From an uncultured Ectothiorhodospiraceae bacterium (GTDB taxonomy: Bacteria > Pseudomonadota > Gammaproteobacteria > UBA9214), in assembly GCA_947258945.1 (NCBI GenBank), contig CAMYKJ010000043.1, forward strand, positions 1 to 6,179: a stretch of DNA of 6,179 nt, read 5' to 3'. Below are positions 1-6,179 of the stretch, piece after piece. Below the pieces are notes generated by a model that saw nothing but the letters and a program-made list of their open reading frames with translations, was not told the origin of the DNA and made no database searches. The position numbers and the translations under genes are program-made. Positions within the stretch are counted from its first letter, which is position 1, and each line of letters opens with the position of its first letter.

Positions 1-425
1 TCCTCGCGTTCGACCTCGCGCCACTCGCGCGCGTCCAGTTCAGGGAAGAACGCATCGCCGTCGAACCTGTCATGCACCAGCGTGAGGTAAAGTGTCGACG
101 CCTCCGGCAGCACCTGGCGATAGAATTCCGCGCCGCCGATCACCATAACTTCCTCGTCAGCACTGCAGGCCTGCAATGCCGCATCGACGGAATGCACCAC
201 CACGCACCCGTCGGCCGTGTAACGCGTATCGCGCGTGACCACGATATTGGTGCGTCCGGGCAACGGTCGGCCGATCGATTCCCAGGTCTTGCGGCCCATG
301 ATGATCGGCTTGCCCATGGTAGTGGCCTTGAAGTGTTTCAGGTCGGCGGGCAAGTGCCATGGCAGGCGGTTGTCATGACCGATGACGCGATTGTCCGCCA
401 TGGCGACGATAATGGAGATTTTCAT
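1..425 (-). CDS. folA: Dihydrofolate reductase (partial, C-terminus beyond window)
   Basis: Reduces 7,8-dihydrofolate to tetrahydrofolate with NADPH in the cytoplasm. It restores the cofactor that thymidylate synthase oxidises. The 141 visible residues are most of a chromosomal-type DHFR of about 160-170 residues; the last part lies beyond position 1. Family hallmarks are visible in order: the N-terminal strand [16 protein letters not shown], the [13 protein letters not shown] segment (residues 21-33) with the substrate-binding acid D28 (E. coli D27), [15 protein letters not shown] (45-58) with R58 contacting the folate tail, and VIGGAEFY (95-102) with the paired glycines of the NADPH site. 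The ATG at 425-423 overlaps the thyA stop as ATGA. No Shine-Dalgarno sequence is visible, so translation probably depends on coupling to thyA. This is a housekeeping DHFR, not one of the short plasmid-borne trimethoprim-resistant types. Identification is secure. Confidence 0.97.
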   Translation of the reverse strand, partial: MKISIIVAMADNRVIGHDNRLPWHLPADLKHFKATTMGKPIIMGRKTWESIGRPLPGRTNIVVTRDTRYTADGCVVVHSVDAALQACSADEEVMVIGGAEFYRQVLPEASTLYLTLVHDRFDGDAFFPELDAREWREVERE

Positions 426-1216
426 ACGGCGACCGGTGCCTTGATGTGCGGATGCGGATCGTAGTTCTGCAGCTCGAAATCATCGAAGCTGAAGGCAAAC
501 AGGTCGTCGATAGCGGGATTTATATGCATCAGCGGCAAGGCATGCGGCGTGCGGGAAAGCTGCAGATCGGCCTGCTCCAGGTGGTTCAGGTAGAGGTGTG
601 CATCGCCAAATGTATGCACGAAATCGCCAGCCTCGAGCCCCGTCACCTGCGCCAGCATCATGAGCAGCAATGCGTAGGACGCGATATTGAACGGAACGCC
701 GAGAAAGATATCCGCACTGCGCTGGTACAGCTGGCAGGACAGACGGCCGTCGGCGACATAAAACTGGAAGAAGGCATGGCACGGCGGCAGCACCATGCGG
801 TCGATATCGCCGACATTCCAGGCGCTGACGATAATGCGACGCGAGTCGGGAGTGTTCCTGATCTGGTCGATCACCTGGCCTATCTGGTCGATGGAACGCC
901 CGTCGCTGGCCGGCCAGGAGCGCCACTGGTGTCCGTAGACCGGACCCAGGTCGCCGTTTTCATCGGCCCACTCGTCCCAGATGGTCACGTTATTGTCGTG
1001 CAGGTAGCGGATATTGGTGTCGCCCTGCAAAAACCACAGCAACTCGTGAATGATGGAGCGCAGGTGCAGTTTCTTGGTGGTGACCAGCGGAAACCCGTCG
1101 GCGAGGTCAAACCGCATCTGGTAGCCGAACACGCTGACCGTGCCGGTGCCGGTACGGTCCTCCTTACGGGTGCCGTGGTCGCGCACGTGGCGCATCAGGT
1201 CTAGATACTGTTTCAT
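422..1216 (-). CDS. thyA: Thymidylate synthase ThyA
   Basis: Methylates dUMP to dTMP using 5,10-methylene-tetrahydrofolate and releases dihydrofolate; the only de novo source of thymidylate where it is present without ThyX. The protein has 264 residues, the same as E. coli ThyA, and the catalytic numbering coincides. Visible features are R21 in the phosphate-binding loop (RTGTGT, 21-26), R126-R127, the nucleophile C146 in [17 protein letters not shown] (165-169), N177 in VPFNIASYA, and H207/Y209 in GDAHLYLNH. The C-terminus is short and ends PVAV. I chose the ATG at 1216 because the frame upstream (to 1261) lies inside lgt and only adds non-family residues. The gene begins 7 bases after the lgt stop and has no good ribosome-binding site of its own, with only an AAGG about 18 bases upstream. 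It overlaps folA by 4 bases. The lgt-thyA adjacency also occurs in E. coli. Confidence 0.98.
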   Translation of the reverse strand: MKQYLDLMRHVRDHGTRKEDRTGTGTVSVFGYQMRFDLADGFPLVTTKKLHLRSIIHELLWFLQGDTNIRYLHDNNVTIWDEWADENGDLGPVYGHQWRSWPASDGRSIDQIGQVIDQIRNTPDSRRIIVSAWNVGDIDRMVLPPCHAFFQFYVADGRLSCQLYQRSADIFLGVPFNIASYALLLMMLAQVTGLEAGDFVHTFGDAHLYLNHLEQADLQLSRTPHALPLMHINPAIDDLFAFSFDDFELQNYDPHPHIKAPVAV

Positions 1217-1223
1217 CTGTTTA

Positions 1224-2021
1224 TTACCAGCTGACCTTGCCGTCGGTCCGGCGGTAGGCATAAATCATGAAGGCGAGGCCGATAAGGATCATCGGCAGGG
1301 TCAGCAAGTGGCCCATGGTGACCCAGTCCATGGCAAGATAGCCGAGATGGGCATCCGGCAGACGCACGAACTCGACGGCAAAACGGAACAGGCCATAGCA
1401 CAGCAGGTACAGACCCGATACCGCCATGGTCGGCCGCGGCTTGCGTGAATACAGCCACAGGATAACAAAGAACACGATACCTTCCAGCAGCAATTCATAC
1501 AGCATGGAAGGATGCCGCGGCTGGGCATCGACGAACGGGAACACCATGCCCCATGGCAGTTCGGTGGGACGCCCCCACAACTCGCCGTTGATGAAATTAC
1601 CGAGGCGGCCGGCACCCAGGCCCAGCGGCACCAGCGGCGCCATGAAATCCGTGACCAGGAAGAAGGTGCGCCCGGTATGCCGCGCATACAGGGCCATGGC
1701 CACGAACACCCCGAGCATGCCGCCGTGATAGGACATACCGCCCTGCCAGATGCGCAGGATCACCAGCGGATCGTGCAGAAATTCGCCCAGATTGTAGAAC
1801 AGTATGTAACCGAGACGCCCGCCCAGTACGGCACCGAGCGCGAAATAAAACACCAGGTCGCTGATCTCGGCCGCCTTCCACGCCGTGCCGGGCCGCCGGG
1901 TGCGTACCAGCCCCAGCCACCAGCCGGCCAGGAAGGCGAACAGGTACATCAACCCGTACCAGTGCACCTCGAGCGGCCCGATGGAGACGGCAACCGGGTC
2001 GATATTAGGATAAGTCAGCAT
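1224..2021 (-). CDS. lgt: Phosphatidylglycerol-prolipoprotein diacylglyceryl transferase Lgt
   Basis: Inner-membrane enzyme for the first step of lipoprotein maturation: it moves the diacylglyceryl group of phosphatidylglycerol to the lipobox cysteine of prolipoproteins, before LspA cleavage and Lnt acylation. The 265-residue protein is of usual length and polytopic. Motifs in order are [15 protein letters not shown] (13-27), the SYHGGMLG loop (97-104) with the conserved histidine H99, the family signature [16 protein letters not shown] (138-153) with R139, N142 and E147, [10 protein letters not shown] (167-176), and FRFAVEFVR (212-220) with the late conserved arginine and glutamate. The ATG at 2021 is the only plausible start, because the frame upstream has no ATG or GTG before a stop at 2078-2076. 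No Shine-Dalgarno sequence is evident. It lies 29 bases after the GT83 gene and 7 before thyA, and is probably cotranscribed with thyA and folA. Confidence 0.97.
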   Translation of the reverse strand: MLTYPNIDPVAVSIGPLEVHWYGLMYLFAFLAGWWLGLVRTRRPGTAWKAAEISDLVFYFALGAVLGGRLGYILFYNLGEFLHDPLVILRIWQGGMSYHGGMLGVFVAMALYARHTGRTFFLVTDFMAPLVPLGLGAGRLGNFINGELWGRPTELPWGMVFPFVDAQPRHPSMLYELLLEGIVFFVILWLYSRKPRPTMAVSGLYLLCYGLFRFAVEFVRLPDAHLGYLAMDWVTMGHLLTLPMILIGLAFMIYAYRRTDGKVSW

Positions 2022-2050
2022 ATTGATGTCTGTCGTGGCCGTGTCGGGTG

Positions 2051-3649
2051 TTATTCGAATACTCGCGGGGCGCCATTATACGGAATCAGCACGTCACCGC
2101 GCACGATCACCATCCGGCCGCTGCGCCATGGCTGATTGTAGATCGCCCGCGGATAGTCTGCCGGCAGGTCCCTGCCCGTCAGTACCAGGTAATCCTCCGG
2201 GTGGCGTACAGCCCATGCCTGTTCCTCGCCCGGCTTTAGCTGCTCAACGGGCTGTCGCAGGCGCCCGTGGAAGGTGAATTCGCCGTGGTAGCGGAATGGG
2301 ACTGCGATCACCTGGCCGTCTGCCTGTGCGCGTGCTACCAGGTGGCTGGCGGCCTGCACATCGTAGAACGGTGCGCCGACCCGCAACACACCCAGTTCGC
2401 CGATACACACGGCCATGACCGACAGCAGTACCATGCGCTGCGGGTATTGTTGCGGCATCAGGGGTCGCAGCAGCAGCAGTATGACGGCACCGACCAGCAG
2501 ACCAAGCCCCCAGCCGGGGTGGACCTCGTTCAGCCAGGCCGCCTGCTCCAGCCGTAGCGGGGCCAGCATACCGACGACGCCCGGCAATGCCAGGATGACG
2601 GCCAGCAGCCAGGGACGCTGCCGCACCGGCTGTCGCTCCATGCAGGCCAGGACGCGTGCGACCAGCAGGGCAAAGGCCGGCAACAGCGGCAACAGGTACT
2701 TGACCTGCTTGCCGCTGACCAGGCTGAGCAGCAAGAATACGGCCACCAGCCAGGTCATGCAGAAGCGCATCCCCGTGTCCTGTCCGGACCAGGTGGCGCG
2801 TGCCGCGCTCCATAGCCAGGGCAGCAAGATCCACGGTGCAAACAGCACCAGCAGCCACGGCAGATACCACCAGACCGGGTGGGCATGGGCAAACGACCCG
2901 ACCACGCGCCCGGCCGTCTGCCCCCAGAGGATCGCCCGGGAATAGTCCGCGCCCCCCGCGGCGGCAGCGGGCAAGGCCCAGGCAAGGGCAATCACGGCTG
3001 CCAGGGCGACAGCCGCCAGGGCACCCGCGTACCAGCGTCGCCACCCGCCCGCCGGCGCGTCCGACAGCCAGACCGGCGCCAGCAATGCCGGCGGCAACCC
3101 GTGCAGCAGGCTGACCGGTCCCTTGGCCAGGATGCCGAGACCGAGCGCGATGCCGGCAAGCGCCCAGCCGCGCGGCGACCCCTGCGCTGCCTGCAGGACG
3201 CCGTGCATTGCCAGCAGGGTCAGCAGCACCAGCAGCATGTCGATCTGCAGCCAGGTAAAAAAGGCCGCCAGGAATACACTGGCAAACAGCACCAGGGGCG
3301 TCAGGCGCGGCGTGACGGCATCATCCGGCCACAGCCGCGCGGCAAGTCGTGCCGTGGTATACAGTGACAGCAGCGTCAGCAACGGTGCCAGTAGACGCGC
3401 ACTCCACTCGTTCACGTCCAGCAGCCACCAGCCGGCGTGAATCAGCCAGAAAAACAGCGGCGGCTTGTGACTGTAGGGCTCGCCGTTGAGGTAGGGCACC
3501 AGGAATTCACCGCGCTGCCACATCTCCCACGCAACCGCGGAGTAGCGCAACTCATCGAGCGGCACCAGCGGGCGCGTGCCGATACCAACCAGTAATGCAA
3601 GCAGCCACAGCAGCAGCAAGACCGGCCAGGTCCCCGGACGCTGCATCAT
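2051..3649 (-). CDS. GT83/PMT-family polytopic membrane glycosyltransferase (ArnT-like)
   Basis: GT-C fold transferase expected to take a sugar from a polyprenyl-phosphate donor and attach it to an envelope acceptor (lipid A in ArnT) on the periplasmic face. The 532 residues resemble ArnT (about 550) in layout: about 12-13 hydrophobic segments, then a soluble tail (about 430-532). Family marks are the first periplasmic loop LDELRYSAVAWEM (31-43) with the acidic pair D32-E33, PYLNGEPYSHKPPLFFWLI (52-70) with the KPP motif, WLQIDMLL (133-140), LGILAKGPVSLL (171-182) and SGKQVKYLLPLLPAFALL (312-329). The start is the ATG at 3649, overlapping the upstream TGA as ATGATG; the second ATG (3646) is equally possible. 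The frame stays open upstream to 4219, but that extension lies antisense-free inside the preceding gene and is only an artefact. The arn sugar-synthesis genes are not in view, so neither aminoarabinose nor lipid A can be assigned. Annotation as arnT would be too specific. Confidence 0.88.
   Translation of the reverse strand: MMQRPGTWPVLLLLWLLALLVGIGTRPLVPLDELRYSAVAWEMWQRGEFLVPYLNGEPYSHKPPLFFWLIHAGWWLLDVNEWSARLLAPLLTLLSLYTTARLAARLWPDDAVTPRLTPLVLFASVFLAAFFTWLQIDMLLVLLTLLAMHGVLQAAQGSPRGWALAGIALGLGILAKGPVSLLHGLPPALLAPVWLSDAPAGGWRRWYAGALAAVALAAVIALAWALPAAAAGGADYSRAILWGQTAGRVVGSFAHAHPVWWYLPWLLVLFAPWILLPWLWSAARATWSGQDTGMRFCMTWLVAVFLLLSLVSGKQVKYLLPLLPAFALLVARVLACMERQPVRQRPWLLAVILALPGVVGMLAPLRLEQAAWLNEVHPGWGLGLLVGAVILLLLRPLMPQQYPQRMVLLSVMAVCIGELGVLRVGAPFYDVQAASHLVARAQADGQVIAVPFRYHGEFTFHGRLRQPVEQLKPGEEQAWAVRHPEDYLVLTGRDLPADYPRAIYNQPWRSGRMVIVRGDVLIPYNGAPRVFE
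2075..2080 (-). promoter_or_regulatory. Candidate -10 box for lgt-thyA-folA
   Basis: On the minus strand a perfect TATAAT lies within codons of the last part of the GT83 gene (encoding the IPYN residues), about 54 bases before the lgt start. Transcription would begin near 2068 and give a leader of roughly 47 bases. No clear -35 box lies 16-18 bases further upstream, where the sequence is GC-rich. The match is striking in this composition, but may simply reflect the codons. Confidence 0.3.
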
Positions 3650-4311
3650 TCTGTCACGGCTTCTGTGTCGTCCAGCCAGCCCTGGCGGCGATAACGGCCA
3701 TACAGCCAGTAACCCAGCCCTGCCGCAGCGACCAGCAACACCATGGCGATCGCGACCTGCCAGAACCGGTCGACGCGCGTGCCACTGCCGACCAGCGTAA
3801 ACACGATCATCTGCGGAATGTAGCCCAGCATGGAGCCCAGGAAGAACGGCACGCTGCGCACATCCGAGGCGCCGGCGGCAATATTCACCAGCCAGTTGCT
3901 GCCCAGGGGCAGCAGCCGGAACAGCAAGGTAACGGGAAACGTGTGTACATGGATGAACCGGTCGATCCGGCGAATGCGCACGCTGTAATGCCGCAGCAGG
4001 AAGTCGCGCAGCAGCAGCCGTGCCACGGTAAAGGTCAGCATGCAGGCACCGGTCACCGCGAGCATCGACAGCAGCAGGCCGTGCTGGAAACCGAAACCAT
4101 AGCCGGCAAGAAAGGCGACCAGCTGGCGCGACAGACCGAGCGACATCAACAGGCAGGTCGCGGCCACGAACATGAACTGCCCGGCCAGTCCCGCCTTGCG
4201 TATATAGGTATCGATCCACTGCTGGTCGAGCACATCACCCAGCAGGGTGGCAAGCAGCACCAGCACGATCACCAGCAGCATGCCGCGCAGGATGATCGAA
4301 TGGATACTCAT
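3646..4311 (-). CDS. TVP38/TMEM64 family (VTT domain, DedA superfamily) membrane protein
   Basis: Integral inner-membrane protein of 221 residues, typical of bacterial TVP38/TMEM64 proteins such as YdjX/YdjZ. Hydrophobic segments lie at about 9-25, 44-60, 64-102 (containing the re-entrant-like segment), 124-146, 154-176 and 184-204. The VTT core is recognisable from VAFLAGYGFGFQHGLLLSMLAVTGACMLTF (residues 65-94), an arginine-rich loop (98-118), then FRLLPLGSNWLVNIAAGAS (131-149) and FFLGSMLGYIPQMIVFTLVGSG (156-177). Related DedA proteins have been shown to transport undecaprenyl phosphate; the substrate of TVP38 members is generally unsettled. The ATG at 4311 overlaps the GT2 stop as ATGA. 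A longer frame starting at 4362 would run well into the GT2 gene and was rejected. Its place between a GT2 and a GT83 enzyme suggests a role with the lipid carrier; that part is inference. Confidence 0.92.
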   Translation of the reverse strand: MSIHSIILRGMLLVIVLVLLATLLGDVLDQQWIDTYIRKAGLAGQFMFVAATCLLMSLGLSRQLVAFLAGYGFGFQHGLLLSMLAVTGACMLTFTVARLLLRDFLLRHYSVRIRRIDRFIHVHTFPVTLLFRLLPLGSNWLVNIAAGASDVRSVPFFLGSMLGYIPQMIVFTLVGSGTRVDRFWQVAIAMVLLVAAAGLGYWLYGRYRRQGWLDDTEAVTE

Positions 4312-5030
4312 GACTGTTCGATTTCCAATATGGTGGATGACAGGGAGCGGCGCAGCAGCCACCAGACACCCAGCATATCAATAATACCGGTCCACAACCG
4401 GTCCATGACGCCGTACTTGGACACACCCCCGCGCCGCGCACGGTGGTTGACAGCAATAGACACGGTTTCACCGCCCAGGCCCTGCACCAGTGCCGGCAGA
4501 AACCGGTGCATGTGGTCGAACTGCGGCAGGCGGTTATAGGTTTCCCGTGCAAACAGCTTGATGCCACAGCCGGTATCCGGCGTCCTGTCCTGCAGCACCC
4601 ATGCGCGGACCGCATTTGCGACGCGCGAGGAAAACCGCTTCAGGATGTCATCACGGCGATTGAGTCGCTGACCGGTAACCAGCATGACCTTGTCGACACT
4701 GCTTTCCATCGCCGTGTACAGCCGCATGATGTCAGCGGGATCATTCTGGCCGTCACCGTCCAGTGTGACGATCCACAGCGAGCGTGCCGCCCGCACGCCG
4801 TTGCCGATGGCCGCACTCTGTCCGCTGCGCCGCGCATGCCGCAGGACGCGCAGACGCGGCTGGACGGCACGGCACTCCTGCAGCACCGCCGGTGTGTCGT
4901 CGTCGCTGCCGTCATCCACCACGATGATTTCGTACTCGATCATTCCCTGCAGGGTCCGGCTTGTCTCATCCACCAGGTCACGGATGTTCTCGACCTCGTT
5001 GTACACCGGAATCACCACCGAAAGATCCAT
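4308..5030 (-). CDS. GT2 family glycosyltransferase, polyprenyl-phosphate sugar synthase type
   Basis: Predicted to transfer a sugar from a nucleotide sugar to a polyprenyl phosphate on the cytoplasmic face, as ArnC and dolichyl-phosphate mannose synthase do. The 240 residues form a GT-A domain: [14 protein letters not shown] (3-16), the nucleotide-binding acids in [13 protein letters not shown] (34-46), [13 protein letters not shown] (70-82), and the metal-binding DxD in [13 protein letters not shown] (89-101), a form characteristic of this subgroup. Later marks are [13 protein letters not shown] (150-162), HRFLPALVQ (175-183) and [12 protein letters not shown] (196-207). It ends with one hydrophobic stretch (211-226, GVWWLLRR) rather than the two to three transmembrane helices of ArnC or GtrB, so it is probably membrane-associated. 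The ATG at 5030 is chosen because GGGGA lies five bases upstream and the family N-terminus [12 protein letters not shown] starts there; ATGs at 5042 and 5090 are alternatives. It is the first gene of the cassette. The sugar cannot be read from the sequence. Confidence 0.92.
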   Translation of the reverse strand: MDLSVVIPVYNEVENIRDLVDETSRTLQGMIEYEIIVVDDGSDDDTPAVLQECRAVQPRLRVLRHARRSGQSAAIGNGVRAARSLWIVTLDGDGQNDPADIMRLYTAMESSVDKVMLVTGQRLNRRDDILKRFSSRVANAVRAWVLQDRTPDTGCGIKLFARETYNRLPQFDHMHRFLPALVQGLGGETVSIAVNHRARRGGVSKYGVMDRLWTGIIDMLGVWWLLRRSLSSTILEIEQS

Positions 5031-5035
5031 TGATT

Positions 5036-5040
5036 TCCCC
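5036..5040 (-). promoter_or_regulatory. Ribosome binding site of the GT2 gene
   Basis: On the minus strand GGGGA sits five bases before the ATG at 5030. It is the only convincing Shine-Dalgarno match in the six-gene minus-strand run, and it decides between the starts at 5030 and 5042. It lies inside the extra codons that a 5042 start would add. Confidence 0.6.
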
Positions 5041-5050
5041 ATCACCTGTG

Positions 5051-5066
5051 GGTGTAAGCCGACACC
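5051..5066. repeat. Short perfect inverted repeat GGTGT-N6-ACACC
   Basis: Five-base arms, GGTGT (5051-5055) and ACACC (5062-5066), surround AAGCCG, about 21 bases upstream of the GT2 start. It could be an operator half-site pair or a small leader hairpin in the GT2 transcript. It has no U-tract, so it is not a terminator. Arms this short are weak evidence. Confidence 0.3.
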
Positions 5067-5071
5067 GCATG

Positions 5072-5100
5072 CAGACACCCCTGCACACATGGTCTATAGT
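5072..5100 (+). promoter_or_regulatory. Predicted sigma-70 promoter for the DUF255 gene
   Basis: CAGACA at 5072-5077 matches four of six bases of the TTGACA -35 box. After a 17-base spacer, TATAGT at 5095-5100 matches five of six bases of the -10 box. Transcription would begin near 5107, leaving a leader of about 28 bases before the ATG at 5135. Spacing and position are good, but the call rests on sequence alone. Confidence 0.5.
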
Positions 5101-5115
5101 ACATCGCCCCTGCAC
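5078..5115 (+). repeat. 9-base direct repeat CCCCTGCAC flanking the -10 box
   Basis: CCCCTGCAC occurs exactly at 5078-5086 and at 5107-5115, 29 bases apart start to start, with the TATAGT box between the copies. A shorter third match, CCTGCA, is at 5125-5130. Such placement would suit a regulator binding on one face of the helix at about three turns, but in GC-rich DNA chance is a real alternative. Confidence 0.4.
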
Positions 5116-5134
5116 GAGATACGTCCTGCAACTG

Positions 5135-6179
5135 ATGCAACATTCCGGCGACTATACCAACCACCTCGCAAACGAGACCAGTCCGTACCTGCTGCAGCAC
5201 GCGGCCAACCCGGTCGAGTGGTACCCGTGGGGGCCGGCGGCACTGCAAAAGGCGCGGCAGGAAAACAGGCCGATTTTGCTGTCGATCGGCTATTCCGCCT
5301 GCCACTGGTGCCATGTCATGGCACATGAATCGTTCGAAGACCCGGAAACCGCGGAGTTGATGAACCGGCTGTTCGTCAATATCAAGGTGGACCGCGAGGA
5401 ACGCCCCGATCTCGACAAGATCTACCAGACCGCACACTCGCTGCTGACACAACGACCCGGCGGCTGGCCGCTGACGGTGTTCCTGACGCCCGATGATCAC
5501 GTGCCGTTCTTTGCCGGCACCTATTTTCCGAACCAGCCGCGGCACGGCATGCCGTCGTTTCGCGACCTGATGCTGCGCATCGATGAATACCTGGCCGGCA
5601 ACGAGGCCGAAATACGGACACAGAACACCTCGCTGGTGAATGCACTGCAGGAGATGAGTGCTACAGGGGCATCGGATTCGATCAACGCCATGCCGCTGGA
5701 CAGCGCGCGCCAGGTGCTGGAGCGGAGCTTCGACGCGACCGACGGCGGCTTCGGCGAGGCACCGAAATTTCCCCATCCGACGAACCTCGAACGCCTGCTG
5801 CGCCACTGGGCGCGCAGCCGTGCTGACGGCGAGACAGGCGACCGTCGCGCCCTGCACATGGTGGTATTCTCACTCGAGAAAATGGCGCGCGGCGGCCTGT
5901 TTGACCAGCTCGGTGGGGGCTTCTGTCGCTACTCCGTCGACAATCACTGGATGATTCCGCATTTCGAGAAAATGCTCTATGACAACGGCGCGCTGCTGGC
6001 GCTGTACGGCGAGGCCTGCGCGGTGACCGGCAGCCCGCTGTTTGCACGCACTGCCCGGCAAACCGCCGCCTGGGTGATGCGGGAAATGCAGGCACCGGAT
6101 GGCGGATACTACTCCAGCCTGGACGCCGACTCGGAGGGCGAGGAAGGCAGGTTTTATGTGTGGACGCCGGATGCCGTGC
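5135..6179 (+). CDS. DUF255 thioredoxin-domain protein, YyaL/SPATA20 family (partial, 3' end beyond window)
   Basis: The frame is open from the ATG at 5135 to the window edge, giving 348 residues, about half of a family protein (roughly 650-700). The N-terminal thioredoxin-like domain (about 1-165) shows [24 protein letters not shown] (9-32), the motif SACHWCHVM with the C56-x-x-C59 pair, [14 protein letters not shown] (81-94) and [12 protein letters not shown] (109-120). The second, (alpha/alpha)6-barrel-like part has [13 protein letters not shown] (203-215), [17 protein letters not shown] (253-269), the signature [11 protein letters not shown] (274-284) and [16 protein letters not shown] (328-343). 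These proteins are highly conserved, but their biochemical role is not established; the CXXC pair suggests redox chemistry and the barrel resembles sugar epimerases and glycosidases. No signal peptide is seen, so it is probably cytoplasmic. There is no other in-frame start nearby. The ribosome-binding site is weak (GAGA about 15 bases upstream). It is transcribed away from the glycosyltransferase cassette. Confidence 0.95.
   Translation, partial: MQHSGDYTNHLANETSPYLLQHAANPVEWYPWGPAALQKARQENRPILLSIGYSACHWCHVMAHESFEDPETAELMNRLFVNIKVDREERPDLDKIYQTAHSLLTQRPGGWPLTVFLTPDDHVPFFAGTYFPNQPRHGMPSFRDLMLRIDEYLAGNEAEIRTQNTSLVNALQEMSATGASDSINAMPLDSARQVLERSFDATDGGFGEAPKFPHPTNLERLLRHWARSRADGETGDRRALHMVVFSLEKMARGGLFDQLGGGFCRYSVDNHWMIPHFEKMLYDNGALLALYGEACAVTGSPLFARTARQTAAWVMREMQAPDGGYYSSLDADSEGEEGRFYVWTPDAV

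Larger units (their letters stand above)
5031..5134. other. Divergent intergenic spacer between the GT2 cassette and the DUF255 gene
   Basis: This 104-base stretch is the longest non-coding segment and must hold the start signals for transcription in both directions. Seen directly: a sigma-70-like promoter facing right, a 9-base direct repeat around its -10 box, a 16-base dyad (5051-5066) and a second dyad TGCAG-N6-CTGCA (5070-5085). No comparably good promoter facing left was found. Weak TACTAT-like sequences on the minus strand overlap the rightward -10 but lack a well-spaced -35. The leftward promoter may therefore be weak, activator-dependent, or inside the DUF255 coding region. Confidence 0.7.

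Noticed and set aside
446..1204. Open frame of 252 codons on the plus strand opposite thyA
   Set aside because: It is fully antisense to a secure thyA, has no recognisable domain, and its composition is what a high-GC gene's complementary strand produces.
2022..2050. Possible terminator between the GT83 gene and lgt
   Set aside because: No stable stem followed by a U-tract is visible in the 29-base gap.
2466..2480. CAG-triplet runs, here and near 3608-3619, resembling microsatellites
   Set aside because: They encode leucine runs (CTG codons) in transmembrane helices of the GT83 protein, and the runs are short and interrupted, so phase variation is not supported.
3650..4219. N-terminal extension of the GT83 frame by 190 residues
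   Set aside because: The extension lies out of frame within the TVP38 gene, is rich in Arg, Ala and Gly without membrane segments, and the GT83 family N-terminus begins at 3649.
3595..4539. Open frame of 314 codons on the plus strand opposite the GT83, VTT and GT2 genes
   Set aside because: It spans parts of three well-supported minus-strand genes, is extremely rich in Gln, His and Ala, and shows no domain. It is a shadow of leucine-rich membrane genes.
4308..5090. Longer GT2 start at 5090 or 5042
   Set aside because: The extra residues do not resemble the family N-terminus, and the best ribosome-binding site lies just before the ATG at 5030.
5042..5857. Minus-strand open frame of 271 codons opposite the DUF255 gene
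   Set aside because: The plus-strand frame here encodes unmistakable DUF255 motifs; the opposite frame has none.

Overview
The window looks like ordinary chromosomal DNA from a GC-rich Gram-negative bacterium, most likely a gammaproteobacterium. The inference rests on the lgt-thyA-folA gene order, a 264-residue ThyA that keeps the E. coli residue numbering at its active site, and a GT83 (ArnT-like) envelope glycosyltransferase next to a GT2 partner. The species cannot be named from the sequence. I see no mobile element, CRISPR array, tRNA or rRNA, and every gene has similar base composition. Coding density is very high: the only non-coding stretches are 7, 29 and 104 bases long.

Six genes lie on the minus strand. 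Read in their own direction from about position 5030, the first three are tightly packed: a GT2 glycosyltransferase of the dolichyl/undecaprenyl-phosphate sugar synthase type (4308-5030), a TVP38/TMEM64 (VTT, DedA-superfamily) membrane protein (3646-4311), and a GT83/PMT-type polytopic glycosyltransferase (2051-3649). Each joins the next through an ATGA stop/start overlap. The simplest joint reading is an envelope glycosylation cassette: GT2 loads a sugar onto undecaprenyl phosphate in the cytoplasm, and GT83 transfers it to an acceptor on the periplasmic side. The VTT protein may move the carrier lipid across the membrane or return it. The role of the middle protein and the identities of sugar and acceptor are inference.

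After a 29-base gap come lgt (1224-2021, lipoprotein diacylglyceryl transferase), thyA (422-1216, thymidylate synthase) and folA (1-425, dihydrofolate reductase, cut by the window edge). ThyA consumes methylene-tetrahydrofolate and releases dihydrofolate, which FolA reduces again, so the thyA-folA pair encodes two consecutive steps of one cycle. A perfect TATAAT inside the 3' end of the GT83 gene may start a separate lgt-thyA-folA transcript.

On the plus strand, a divergently transcribed gene starts at 5135 and leaves the window at its right edge. It encodes a DUF255/YyaL/SPATA20-type protein with a thioredoxin-like N-terminal domain (CHWC motif) and the start of an (alpha/alpha)6-barrel-like domain. 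The 104-base divergent spacer carries a plausible sigma-70 promoter for this gene, a 9-base direct repeat flanking its -10 box, and small dyads.
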